Shown here one piece after another: positions 31,536-39,006 of a stretch of 46,382 nucleotides of DNA; positions within the stretch are counted from its first letter, which is position 1; each line of letters opens with the position of its first letter. The stretch comes from Lachnospiraceae bacterium (GTDB lineage Bacteria; Bacillota; Clostridia; Lachnospirales; Lachnospiraceae). The notes under the pieces are model-generated. The model searched no databases and was not told the origin of the DNA. It worked only from the letters and a program-made list of their open reading frames with translations. The position numbers were made by a program, and so were the translations under genes. The stretch spans positions 1 through 46,382 of the forward strand of contig JAGARW010000018.1 of assembly GCA_017621975.1 (NCBI GenBank). The letters run 5' to 3'.

Positions 31536-33083
31536 ATGAAAGAACGGATAAGGCGCGGAACGTTCCTGCGGCGCTGTCTTCTGGCGGCGGGCTTGTGCGT
31601 ATGGCTGACGGGATGCGATTATGACACAAATGTCATAACGATGGGCGGCTCCGCGGAAAATACAGAAGTAAAAGAGGCGACGGAAGGCGTCGATATGGGA
31701 TTCCGTATTATGGAGCCGGGAGAGTATGATTCCAAAGATACGGCGGTCGTTGTTCAGGTGATGGAAGACGAAAATAAGATCACGTTTCTGAACCGGATCG
31801 TCAATAAAAATTATACGCTCACATACGACGGAACGACGACGGTTACGGATCAGTACGGAGGAAGCCTTTCCGCGGCGCAGCTTGCGCCGGGGGACATTGT
31901 AGACGTCTGCTTTCAGCATATTCCGAAAAAGTGCGTGTCCGTCATGCGTTCCGCCTCCGCATGGGAAGCGGACGTAACGAACGGCTTTACGATGAATCAG
32001 GCGAGGGGGCAGATTTCTTTTAACGGAGAACTGTATACCTTGGCGGAGCGTATGGTGCTTCGTTCCGGCGGAGAAGAAATTGAGCTGACTGATTTAAACG
32101 AGAGGGATGTGCTCAGCGTCAAAGGCATCGATAATACGGTATACAGTATTATTGTCGAAAAAGGGCATGGCTATCTGAGACTGACCGGTACGGAATATTT
32201 TGTCGACGGATTTATTGAGGTCGGCAAGGAAATAGTGCAGCGGATCACCGAGGATATGATGCTGACTGTGCCGGAAGGGGAATATACGGTCAGTGTGCAA
32301 AACGGCAGTCATGGCGGCAGTAAGGAAGCAAAAATTTACAGAGATGAAGAAACTGTGCTTGACCTATCCGATCTGAAAGGAGAGGAAGTAAAGTCGGGCA
32401 ATGTATTCTTCACGCTGACGCCTGCAGACGCAAACGTGTATATCGACGGAGAAAAGATAGAAACGTCGGCTTATGTGACGCTTGAATACGGCGTGCATCA
32501 AATGATCGTCAAAGCGGAAGGCTATGAAACGATCAGCCAGTATATTAAGATCGGACAGGAAAACGCCAATCTCAACGTAGAAATGGAGCCGGAAGGAGAA
32601 GGAGCCGAGGAGGGCGGCGACGATCTGACGGAAGACGGCGCTGCGGCGGGCAGCGACGGTCTGACGGAAAGCGGCGCTGCGACGGACAGCGATGGTCTGA
32701 CGGAAAGCGGCGCTGCGATAGGCAGCGAGGACGCGGCGGAGGCGGGAACCGAGACGGTAACGGCAGACAGCGACGCCTGGCATGTCAAAGTGACTGCGCC
32801 GAAGGACGCCGAGGTTTACGTGGACGGCAATTATATCGGACTTGCGCCGACATCTTTCCCGAAAAAGGCGGGCAGTCACGTCATATCCCTGCGCAGAAGC
32901 GGTTACCAGACAAGGAGTTATACGATACAAGTGGACAGCGAAGAAAAAGATATGGAACTTTCCTTTTCGGAGCTTGTTAAGAAAACGGATTATGGGCTTG
33001 GAACAACGGGCTTAGATACGACAGGATTAGGAGACGGAACATGGACAAACGACATACTTTCAAAGACTTTGTTGAAATCATAA
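31536..33083 (+). CDS. PEGA-domain lipoprotein
   Basis: A 515-aa surface lipoprotein. The signal peptide ends in lipobox LTGC, with Cys27 lipidated. A beta-rich domain (about residues 50-280) of no recognised family follows. Then come two PEGA-type repeats: one around residues 290-345 (ADANVYIDGEKIE then YGVHQMIVKAEGYET), the other around 415-475 (KDAEVYVDGNYIGLAPT then AGSHVISLRRSGYQT). Between them lies an acidic linker with a 12-residue repeat. PEGA modules are thought to bind cell-wall or carbohydrate surfaces. GGGGA precedes ATG 31536. The 3' end overlaps mazG by 43 bases. Confidence 0.8.
   Translation: MKERIRRGTFLRRCLLAAGLCVWLTGCDYDTNVITMGGSAENTEVKEATEGVDMGFRIMEPGEYDSKDTAVVVQVMEDENKITFLNRIVNKNYTLTYDGTTTVTDQYGGSLSAAQLAPGDIVDVCFQHIPKKCVSVMRSASAWEADVTNGFTMNQARGQISFNGELYTLAERMVLRSGGEEIELTDLNERDVLSVKGIDNTVYSIIVEKGHGYLRLTGTEYFVDGFIEVGKEIVQRITEDMMLTVPEGEYTVSVQNGSHGGSKEAKIYRDEETVLDLSDLKGEEVKSGNVFFTLTPADANVYIDGEKIETSAYVTLEYGVHQMIVKAEGYETISQYIKIGQENANLNVEMEPEGEGAEEGGDDLTEDGAAAGSDGLTESGAATDSDGLTESGAAIGSEDAAEAGTETVTADSDAWHVKVTAPKDAEVYVDGNYIGLAPTSFPKKAGSHVISLRRSGYQTRSYTIQVDSEEKDMELSFSELVKKTDYGLGTTGLDTTGLGDGTWTNDILSKTLLKS
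32619..32726 (+). repeat. Three tandem 36-bp coding repeats in the PEGA lipoprotein linker
   Basis: Units at 32619-32654, 32655-32690 and 32691-32726 encode DDLTEDGAAAGS, DGLTESGAATDS and DGLTESGAAIGS. The last two are nearly identical at DNA level, so copy number is likely to vary between strains. Confidence 0.9.
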
Positions 33084-33754
33084 GGGCGCTGCGCGCGGAA
33101 AACGGCTGCCCGTGGGACCGGGAGCAGACGCATACAAGCCTGAAACCGTGTATGACGGAAGAAGCGGCGGAGCTTCTGGCTGCGATCCGTATTTATGAAA
33201 AAAGCGGCGATGCGGAAAACATGCGGGAAGAGCTTGGAGATATTTTGCTTCAAGTCGTTATGCACAGCGTGATCGCAGAGGAAGAAGGCATTTTTACGAT
33301 TGAGGATGTGATCGAAGAGGTTTCTCAGAAAATGATACGGCGGCATCCGCACGTATTTGGCAGCGTACAGGCGGACAACGCCGACCAAGTGCTTGTGAAC
33401 TGGGAAGAGATCAAGAAAAAGGAAAAGGAAGGGAAAAGCTGGATCAAATCGCCGCTTCGTGAGATTCCACAGGAACTTCCGGCTCTGGCAAGGGCGTGCA
33501 AGGCGCTGAAGAAGGCGGACAAGCTGTATGGACTGCCGGAAGGAGAAGAGACGCTCGGCGTGCGTCTGGAAACAGCATTTACAGAGCTGAAGGAAGCGGA
33601 TGCTGCGCATAAAAAGGACGAGCTTGAGAAGCGTTATACGGAAATGCTCTGGCTGCTCTGCGAACTGGCATACCGCAGAAAACTGTCGCCGGAACAGATG
33701 CTGTCCGATCTGACCGCTGAAAGCATTGAGGTTTTCGAACCAGAATCCGAATAA
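33041..33754 (+). CDS. mazG: MazG-type nucleoside triphosphate pyrophosphohydrolase
   Basis: Hydrolyses non-canonical or surplus NTPs to NMP and pyrophosphate. The 237-aa protein has the tandem MazG helices: CPWDREQTHTSLKPCMTEEAAELL and REELGDILLQVVMHS contain the E-x-x-E ... E-x-x-D magnesium motif. The second repeat around DKLYGLPEGEETLGVRLETAF is degenerate, as in E. coli MazG. It lacks the N-terminal tetrapyrrole-methylase domain of Bacillus YabN but occupies the same place in the gene order (mazG, hup, rqcP, yabP, yabQ, divIC). TTAGGAG lies about eight bases before the ATG. Confidence 0.93.
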   Translation: MDKRHTFKDFVEIIRALRAENGCPWDREQTHTSLKPCMTEEAAELLAAIRIYEKSGDAENMREELGDILLQVVMHSVIAEEEGIFTIEDVIEEVSQKMIRRHPHVFGSVQADNADQVLVNWEEIKKKEKEGKSWIKSPLREIPQELPALARACKALKKADKLYGLPEGEETLGVRLETAFTELKEADAAHKKDELEKRYTEMLWLLCELAYRRKLSPEQMLSDLTAESIEVFEPESE

Positions 33755-33758
33755 TCCT

Positions 33759-33786
33759 TGACAAAGTGAGGAAATATGTCTATAAA
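33759..33786 (+). promoter_or_regulatory. Sigma-A promoter of the HU gene
   Basis: TTGACA (33759-33764) and TATAAA (33781-33786) are 16 bases apart, right after the mazG stop. A 50-base AT-rich leader and AGGAGG follow. Confidence 0.65.
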
Positions 33787-33858
33787 TATATATAGGTGTT
33801 TCCGAGAAGGATAACAAATGCACTGACTATAAACTCAATTAAGAGGAGGAGTTCTAAC

Positions 33859-34134
33859 ATGAACAAAACAGAATTAGTTGCAGCTATCGCAGAACAGGCT
33901 GAGCTTTCTAAAAAAGATGCAGAAAAGGCTTTAAAAGCTTTTACTGATATCGTTGCAAGTGAATTAAAGAAAGGCGAAAAAATCCAGTTAGTTGGTTTCG
34001 GTACATTTGAAGTATCCGAAAGAGCCGCAAGAGAAGGCAGAAATCCTCAGACTGGCGAAGTAATGAAAATCGAAGCTTCCAAAGCTCCTAAATTCAAAGC
34101 AGGTAAGGCATTAAAAGATCTGGTAAACGCATAA
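33859..34134 (+). CDS. hup: HU-family nucleoid-associated DNA-binding protein
   Basis: Small histone-like protein of 91 aa that bends and compacts DNA. The start MNKTELVAAIAEQAELSKKDAEKAL, the core VGFGTFEV and the arm RAAREGRNPQTGEVMKIEASKAPKFKAGK are all canonical. ATG 33859 has GAGGAGGA upstream; an in-frame start at 33796 lies in the leader. The codon choice (many AAA, TTA, GAA) differs from neighbours and looks like a highly expressed gene. It has its own promoter and a strong terminator, so it is a one-gene unit inside the sporulation/division cluster. Confidence 0.97.
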   Translation: MNKTELVAAIAEQAELSKKDAEKALKAFTDIVASELKKGEKIQLVGFGTFEVSERAAREGRNPQTGEVMKIEASKAPKFKAGKALKDLVNA

Positions 34135-34147
34135 GAATGTAAAAAGT

Positions 34148-34183
34148 AAGGCAGGGCTTCGGCGCCTGCCTTGTTTTATTTTA
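34148..34183 (+). terminator. Terminator of hup with a UUCG-capped stem
   Basis: AAGGCAGG pairs with CCTGCCTT; the inner GC(TTCG)GC forms a very stable tetraloop. TTGTTTTATTTT follows. Confidence 0.85.
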
Positions 34184-34212
34184 TAGGAATCGGATGTTAA
34201 AAGGAGAATTCA

Positions 34213-34452
34213 ATGAGACTTGACAAATATTTAAAGGTGTCCCGCCTGATTAAGCGCCGCAGCGTGGCGAACGAGGCATGCGATGCGGGCAGGGTGCTGA
34301 TCAACGACAAGCCTGCAAAGGCGTCCGCTAACGTAAAGGCGGGAGACGTCCTGACGATCCAGTTCGGAAACAAAGACGTAAAGGTTGAGGTGTTGGACGT
34401 ACAGGAAACGGTTAAAAAAGAAGAAGCGGCAGAATTGTTCCGCTATTTATAA
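34213..34452 (+). CDS. rqcP: S4-domain RNA-binding protein RqcP (YabO)
   Basis: A 79-aa S4-domain protein. The start MRLDKYLKVSRLIKRRSVANEACDAGRVLIN is the S4 fold, and the length and sequence match the YabO/RqcP family. RqcP works with RqcH to add poly-alanine tails to stalled nascent chains on the 50S subunit. AAGGAG precedes the ATG. It sits between hup and yabP as in Bacillus, followed by a terminator that overlaps the yabP leader. Confidence 0.93.
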   Translation: MRLDKYLKVSRLIKRRSVANEACDAGRVLINDKPAKASANVKAGDVLTIQFGNKDVKVEVLDVQETVKKEEAAELFRYL

Positions 34453-34481
34453 AGAAACATGCGGGTCCCCTTTTCAGGCAT

Positions 34482-34534
34482 AAGCCGGAGCATTCCTTCA
34501 TACAATGTATCAGGAATGAATGGGGGCTTTTTTT
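34482..34534 (+). terminator. Terminator-like hairpin abutting the yabP start
   Basis: AAGCC / GGCTT and CATTCCT / AGGAATG form a two-part stem with an inner ATAC / GTAT tip, followed by seven T. The yabP ATG begins only two bases later, and GGGGG inside the 3' arm is its binding site. Folding would hide the binding site as well as stop transcription. Confidence 0.65.
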
Positions 34535-34535
34535 G

Positions 34536-34823
34536 ATGGAGGATTTGACAAACGGCAAGCAGAGACAGCACCGTTGTATGCTGACAAACAGAAATATATG
34601 CAATTTAAGCGGCGTCGCCGATGTGCTGTCATTTGATCTGAATGAGATTTTGCTTGAGACGGATCAGGGGATGCTGATGATTAAAGGAAACGATCTGCAC
34701 GTGAACCGGCTGAGTCTCGATAAGGGCGAGGTGGACATTGAAGGAAGAGTGGACAGCCTGACTTATTCGGAGGGCGGTTATGGAAAAGCGGGAGAATCCT
34801 TTTTGGCAAAGCTGTTTAAGTAG
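34536..34823 (+). CDS. yabP: Sporulation protein YabP
   Basis: A 95-aa protein of the YabP/YqfC family needed for spore cortex assembly. The characteristic core is present: LTNRNICNLSGVADVLSFD, then ILLETDQGMLMIKGNDLHVNRLSLDKGEVDIEGRVDSLTY. The ATG at 34536 is preferred over a TTG one codon earlier. Translation probably depends on opening the hairpin that carries its binding site. yabQ follows eight bases later. Expression in the mother cell is expected from the family, though no clear SigE box was found. Confidence 0.93.
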   Translation: MEDLTNGKQRQHRCMLTNRNICNLSGVADVLSFDLNEILLETDQGMLMIKGNDLHVNRLSLDKGEVDIEGRVDSLTYSEGGYGKAGESFLAKLFK

Positions 34824-34831
34824 GGGAGACT

Positions 34832-35320
34832 ATGAGTCCTGATATTGTATTTGAGATGGATTTTCTGTTCCATTCCTTTCTGATGGGCATACTCATTACG
34901 ATTCTGTATGATATTCTCCGTATTGTGCGGAGGGTAATTCCGCATAATCTGCTGGCAGTTTCGATTGAGGACTTTTTTTATTGGACTTTTTGCTCGTTCT
35001 TTATTTTTGCTATGCTGATTCGGGAGAACAATGGAATACTGCGTTGGTTTGCAGTGGCGGGCGCTATAGCCGGCATGTTTCTTTATAAAAAAACGTTAGG
35101 ATTTTTATTTGTAAAATATGTTTCTTTGTTTTTTTGCAGGCTACTACATCTTGTGGACAGGATTTTGAGATTACTTTGTAAGCCACTATACCTAGTGAAA
35201 AGAAGGCTTATGTGGGTGCGGAGAAAGCCCGGAAACAGGCTTAAAATGGGGCTTCGGGCGGCAAAAAAGAAGTTGACGAGGGGTAAAAAATTGCTTAAAA
35301 TGATTTTATGTAAACAGTAG
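34832..35320 (+). CDS. yabQ: Sporulation protein YabQ
   Basis: Membrane protein of 162 aa required for spore cortex formation. The first 110 residues have three to four hydrophobic helices (SFLMGILITILYDILRIV, then FFYWTFCSFFIFAMLI, then FAVAGAIAGMFLY). A very basic C-terminal tail (RRLMWVRRKPGNRLK onward) faces the cytoplasm. Family members share the early DILRIVRR motif seen here. GGGGAG precedes ATG 34832. The yabP-yabQ-divIC order is conserved. Confidence 0.92.
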   Translation: MSPDIVFEMDFLFHSFLMGILITILYDILRIVRRVIPHNLLAVSIEDFFYWTFCSFFIFAMLIRENNGILRWFAVAGAIAGMFLYKKTLGFLFVKYVSLFFCRLLHLVDRILRLLCKPLYLVKRRLMWVRRKPGNRLKMGLRAAKKKLTRGKKLLKMILCKQ

Positions 35321-35340
35321 AGTTTGGTAGGAGTCTGGGT

Positions 35341-35649
35341 ATGGTAAAAAGAAAACTGGCGTTCCGCAAGAAGCGACAGAACCGGCTGGCGATGTTCCTT
35401 GTGACAATGGCGGTCTTAATGCTTTTGATTGTGGTCGGCATAAAAAGTATAGAGCTTCGTGAGAAGCAGCGGGTCTATGCGGCAAAAGAGATCGCTCTTG
35501 AGCAGCAGATCGCGGCAGAGGAGAAAAGAGCGGAGGAGGTCGAAGAGTTCCGCAAATATACAAAGACAAAGAAATATGCGGAAGAGGTCGCGAAGGATAG
35601 GCTTGGGCTTGTCCATGACGGAGAGATCATTTTCAAAGAAAAAGAGTAA
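35341..35649 (+). CDS. divIC: Septum formation initiator DivIC/FtsB-like
   Basis: Bitopic division protein of 102 aa. A short basic cytoplasmic start (MVKRKLAFRKKRQNRLA) leads into one transmembrane helix (FLVTMAVLMLLIVVGIKSI). A coiled coil follows (about residues 40-75, EIALEQQIAAEEKRAEEVEEF), and the C-terminus reads YAEEVAKDRLGLVHDGEIIFKE, the DivIC/FtsB signature. It would join FtsL and DivIB at the septum. It lies between yabQ and spoIIE and ends at a terminator. Confidence 0.92.
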   Translation: MVKRKLAFRKKRQNRLAMFLVTMAVLMLLIVVGIKSIELREKQRVYAAKEIALEQQIAAEEKRAEEVEEFRKYTKTKKYAEEVAKDRLGLVHDGEIIFKEKE

Positions 35650-35652
35650 ATG

Positions 35653-35688
35653 CGGATGACGGAAAGCGAAGTCGTCCGTATTTTTTGT
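35653..35688 (+). terminator. Terminator after divIC
   Basis: CGGATGAC pairs with GTCGTCCG (one G-U pair), followed by ATTTTTT. Its T tract runs into the first candidate Spo0A box. Confidence 0.75.
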
Positions 35689-35750
35689 CTAAAAAAAATT
35701 AAAAAGACGGCTACAATCTGACAAATAAAACGCAGGACGCCTGCTATACT
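35686..35750 (+). promoter_or_regulatory. Candidate Spo0A-controlled promoter of spoIIE with 21-bp spacing
   Basis: CTGACA (35718-35723) and TATACT (35745-35750) are separated by 21 bases, the odd spacing known for Spo0A-activated spoIIE and spoIIG promoters in Bacillus. TGACAAA (35719-35725), overlapping the -35, and TGTCTAA (35686-35692), 33 bases upstream, each match TGNCGAA at six of seven positions. The start codon is 38 bases beyond the -10. Confidence 0.65.
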
Positions 35751-35787
35751 GTATTCTTACAAAAGGCAGTGGAAGGGTGTGAGCGTT

Positions 35788-36987
35788 ATGATGATGAAAA
35801 AGGCGGAAGCGATAGGCATGCAGCAGGAGGCGGGGCTTTCCCCCTATGAAAAGAAAAAGCTGCTCGGATATGCGGATTCTTTTTGCAGTCTGGCAAAGAC
35901 ATTTACATACAAAAGCGCGGCGCAGGGGCAGCAGCCGCAGGAGCGGCAGGAGCGTCTGCTGAAACGCAGGCTGATGGAAAACCGGGAAATTCTTGCGGAT
36001 AATCTAAAGGAAATGGCGCAGATCATGCGCTCTCTTGCGGAGGAATCGTATCAGGTCTTTCCGTTTCGGGAAAAGGAGTGGAAAAAAATTATCCGGGCGT
36101 GCCGTGAGAGGGGAATCCTCGTAAAAAATATTTATCGTATGGAGGATGCGGTCAGCGGTATGAGACTGGCGGTTACGATGTGCGCGGAGGACGGGCAGGT
36201 GATAACGGCGGAAGACGCCGCCGACTTTTTGTCCGTATTGTTTGAAAGGAGGCTTTTGCCGGAAAAGGACAGCCTGTTCTTTCTTTCGGATACATACGAA
36301 ACGCTTGTGTTTGAAGAGGAAGCCGCCTACAGCGTTATGACGGGCGCAGCGAAAGCGACGCGTGAAAACGAGACCGTATCGGGAGATACGTATTCTTTTA
36401 TTGAAAAAGGGAACGGCAGTCTGATGCTGGCGTTGTCGGACGGTATGGGGTCGGGCGAAAAAGCAATGGCGGACAGCGAAACGGTGATCGATCTGTTGGA
36501 AAAACTTACGGAGGCAGGATTTTCAAAGGAGACTGCGGTTGAGATGATCAACGGCGTGCTTGTCGCGAAGTCGGAGGAAGAAAATATGTCCACGCTGGAT
36601 ATTTGCGATGTGAATTTGTACACAGGCGGCTGCGAGCTGATGAAGGTCGGTTCTTCCTGCACCTATATTAAACGGGGAACTGCCGTAGAGCAGATCGCGG
36701 CGGAGCATCTGCCGCTTGGGATCTTTCACCGGATCGATGTGGACAAGCAGTGCGTGCAGCTGCGCGACGGCGATTATGTGATTATGGTATCGGACGGTGT
36801 TGTAGACGGTGTGTGCGGCGAGGAAGGGTTCCGGGAATTTTTGAGTCAGATCAATATCCAGAATCCGCAGGAAATGGCAAATTATATTTTACAGTTTGTC
36901 CTGCACAGGACGCTCGGAAAGGTGCAGGACGATATGACGGTGCTGACGCTCGGCATTTGGGAAAATACCGCGGGCAGGCTGGGTTGA
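35788..36987 (+). CDS. spoIIE: SpoIIE-type PP2C phosphatase lacking the membrane domain
   Basis: Serine phosphatase that in Bacillus dephosphorylates SpoIIAA to activate SigF in the forespore. The C-terminal half is a clear SpoIIE PP2C domain: VSGDTYSF (Asp200), MLALSDGMGSGEKA (Asp218), then DYVIMVSDGVVDG and DDMTVLTLG. The first 170 residues look like the central SpoIIE region. Bacillus SpoIIE is about 827 aa with ten N-terminal transmembrane segments; here the protein has 399 aa and no hydrophobic helix near the start. The 138-base upstream gap holds a terminator and promoter, so no missing exon-like part is hidden there. GGAAGGG is ten bases before ATG 35788. Position before tilS-hpt-ftsH is as in Bacillus. 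Confidence 0.88.
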   Translation: MMMKKAEAIGMQQEAGLSPYEKKKLLGYADSFCSLAKTFTYKSAAQGQQPQERQERLLKRRLMENREILADNLKEMAQIMRSLAEESYQVFPFREKEWKKIIRACRERGILVKNIYRMEDAVSGMRLAVTMCAEDGQVITAEDAADFLSVLFERRLLPEKDSLFFLSDTYETLVFEEEAAYSVMTGAAKATRENETVSGDTYSFIEKGNGSLMLALSDGMGSGEKAMADSETVIDLLEKLTEAGFSKETAVEMINGVLVAKSEEENMSTLDICDVNLYTGGCELMKVGSSCTYIKRGTAVEQIAAEHLPLGIFHRIDVDKQCVQLRDGDYVIMVSDGVVDGVCGEEGFREFLSQINIQNPQEMANYILQFVLHRTLGKVQDDMTVLTLGIWENTAGRLG

Positions 36988-37031
36988 TTTCCCGGTATAA
37001 ATTGGGTATAGTAATAGTGTGAAAATCACAC
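36984..37031 (+). promoter_or_regulatory. Promoter and palindrome upstream of tilS
   Basis: TTGATT (36984-36989), overlapping the spoIIE stop, and TATAGT (37007-37012) are 17 bases apart. A perfect palindrome, GTGTGA-AAA-TCACAC (37017-37031), covers the expected start of transcription and may be an operator or a small 5' hairpin. Confidence 0.6.
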
Positions 37032-37048
37032 GCGGAAATGGGATTACT

Positions 37049-38464
37049 ATGATGAAAAAGGTGTTTGATTATATACAAAGGAATCATATGCTGCAGGCGG
37101 GCGATACGGTTGCAGCCGGTATTTCGGGAGGGGCGGATTCTGTCTGCCTTCTCTTTATTTTGCTGAAAATGCGGGAGCAGACGCCGTTTCGGCTGGCGGC
37201 GGTACATGTGAATCATGGATTGAGAGAGGAAGCGGCTCAGGACGCGGCTTTTACGGAAGAGCTGTGCAGGCGATGGAACTGCGATTTTTATTGTATCGAA
37301 ACAGATGTGGAAAGATATGCCGCAGAGAATCGCGTTTCAACGGAGGAAGCGGGCAGGACGCTGCGTTACCTCGCGTTTGAACAGGTACTGGAGGAAATGG
37401 GGGCGCCGGACGGAAAAATTGCAGTCGCCCATAATCAAAATGATAATGCGGAAACAGTGCTGTTTCATTTGATGCGGGGGACGGGACTGACGGGACTGGC
37501 AGGCATCAGCCCAGTCAGAGACCGCGTGATACGACCGCTGCTTAGCGTATCAAGACCGGAGATCGAGCGGTTTCTTGCGGAAAAGCATATTTCTTATTGT
37601 ATAGACCGGACAAATAACGAGGATACTTATACGAGAAATAAAATCAGGCATCATATTCTGCCGTATGCGGAAGCGGAGATCTGCGGGCAGGCGGTCTCCC
37701 ATATTTATGACACGAGCGTCATGATCCGGGAGGCGGACGCATTTTTGCGGAAAAATGCAGAGGAAGCGCTTGCGCGGTGCGCATCGGAGGATGGACGCGA
37801 GATCGTTTTTGAGGTAGATGCATTTTTGCAAGAAGATACGTTCCTTCAAAAGCAGATGCTGCTTTTGGCAATCGGGAGACTGGCAGGCAGCAGAAAAGAT
37901 ATTAAGGCGGCGCATGTGCGCATCCTGCATGAACTGTTTACGCGGGAAGGAAACGGACGCATCAGTCTGCCTTACTGCATTACGGCTTATCGGGAATACG
38001 GAAAGGTGCGGCTGCACAGCGGCGGAAAAGAAGAGCGGCGGGAAGCGGAAACGGTTTTGGAAGAGAGGGAGCTGACCGTTCCGGGAAAGACAAGGTGGAC
38101 GGAAGATATTAGCGTGCTCTGCCGCCTTTTTCCTTATGAAAAAAGCGAAAATATTCCCCAAAAAACATATACGAAATGGTTTGATTATGATAAAATAGTT
38201 AAATCTTTAGTGCTCCGGACGAGACGGCAAGGCGATTATATACAGATTCGCCCTGACGGCGGCAGAAAATCGCTGAAGTCGTATCTGATCGATGAAAAGA
38301 TACCGCGGGCAGAACGGGATCGTACTTTGCTGCTGGCAGACGGCGGACATATCGTGTGGGTCGTCGGCGGGCGGATCAGCGAGCGCTATAAAATAAACGT
38401 GCAGACAAAGACTGTATTGGAAATACAGGTGATAGGAGGAACTTCAGATGGCGGAGAGAGTTAG
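37049..38464 (+). CDS. tilS: tRNA(Ile)-lysidine synthase
   Basis: Modifies the wobble cytidine of the CAU anticodon of a minor tRNA-Ile to lysidine, using ATP and lysine; essential. The PP-loop ATPase motif GISGGADS lies near residue 27, followed by AAVHVNHGLREEA and AVAHNQNDNAETVLFHLMRGTGLTGL. The C-terminal domain ends with DYIQIRPDGGRKSLKSYLIDEKIPR and VVGGRIS, both typical. About 471 aa. ATG 37049 with GGGA upstream is chosen over an earlier GTG at 37019 that lies in the palindrome. The 3' end overlaps hpt by 17 bases. Confidence 0.95.
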   Translation: MMKKVFDYIQRNHMLQAGDTVAAGISGGADSVCLLFILLKMREQTPFRLAAVHVNHGLREEAAQDAAFTEELCRRWNCDFYCIETDVERYAAENRVSTEEAGRTLRYLAFEQVLEEMGAPDGKIAVAHNQNDNAETVLFHLMRGTGLTGLAGISPVRDRVIRPLLSVSRPEIERFLAEKHISYCIDRTNNEDTYTRNKIRHHILPYAEAEICGQAVSHIYDTSVMIREADAFLRKNAEEALARCASEDGREIVFEVDAFLQEDTFLQKQMLLLAIGRLAGSRKDIKAAHVRILHELFTREGNGRISLPYCITAYREYGKVRLHSGGKEERREAETVLEERELTVPGKTRWTEDISVLCRLFPYEKSENIPQKTYTKWFDYDKIVKSLVLRTRRQGDYIQIRPDGGRKSLKSYLIDEKIPRAERDRTLLLADGGHIVWVVGGRISERYKINVQTKTVLEIQVIGGTSDGGES

Positions 38465-38972
38465 GGTACTGCTTACGGAAGAAGAAGTGGATGCAAAGAT
38501 TCAGGAGATCGGAGACCAGATCAGCAGGGATTATGCGGGCAGACAGGTACATCTTGTATGCGTTTTAAAGGGCGGAAGCTTTTTTATGTGCGAACTGGCA
38601 AAAAGGATCACGGTTCCGGTTTCGCTTGACTTTATGTCGGTGTCAAGTTATGGAAGCGCGACAAAGTCAAGCGGCGTTGTCAAGATCGTCAAGGATTTGG
38701 ATGAGCCGTTAAAGGATAAGGACGTTATTATTATTGAAGATATCGTTGATTCCGGCAGGACGCTCAGCTATCTGATTGAGATGCTGAAGGACAGAGGACC
38801 GAAGAGTCTGGCGCTCTGTACATTGCTTGACAAGCCGGAGCGCAGAGTTGTCGACGTACATGTCGATTATACCGGATTCCAGATTCCGGATGAATTTGTT
38901 GTCGGCTATGGTCTTGATTATGACCAGAGATACCGCAATCTGCCTTATATCGGCATTGTGGAATTAGATTAA
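38448..38972 (+). CDS. hpt: Hypoxanthine phosphoribosyltransferase
   Basis: Purine salvage enzyme of 174 aa joining PRPP to hypoxanthine or guanine. The PRPP-binding motif VIIIEDIVDSGRTL is exact, and LVCVLKGGSFFMCEL and VSLDFMSVSSYG precede it as usual. GGAGG lies before the ATG at 38448, inside the end of tilS, so the two are translationally coupled. In Bacillus hprT is also between tilS and ftsH, where TilS and HprT may act together on ftsH. Confidence 0.96.
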   Translation: MAERVRVLLTEEEVDAKIQEIGDQISRDYAGRQVHLVCVLKGGSFFMCELAKRITVPVSLDFMSVSSYGSATKSSGVVKIVKDLDEPLKDKDVIIIEDIVDSGRTLSYLIEMLKDRGPKSLALCTLLDKPERRVVDVHVDYTGFQIPDEFVVGYGLDYDQRYRNLPYIGIVELD

Positions 38973-39006
38973 TTGAAGCGGTAATCCGCTTCCGGGAGGA
39001 AAGACA

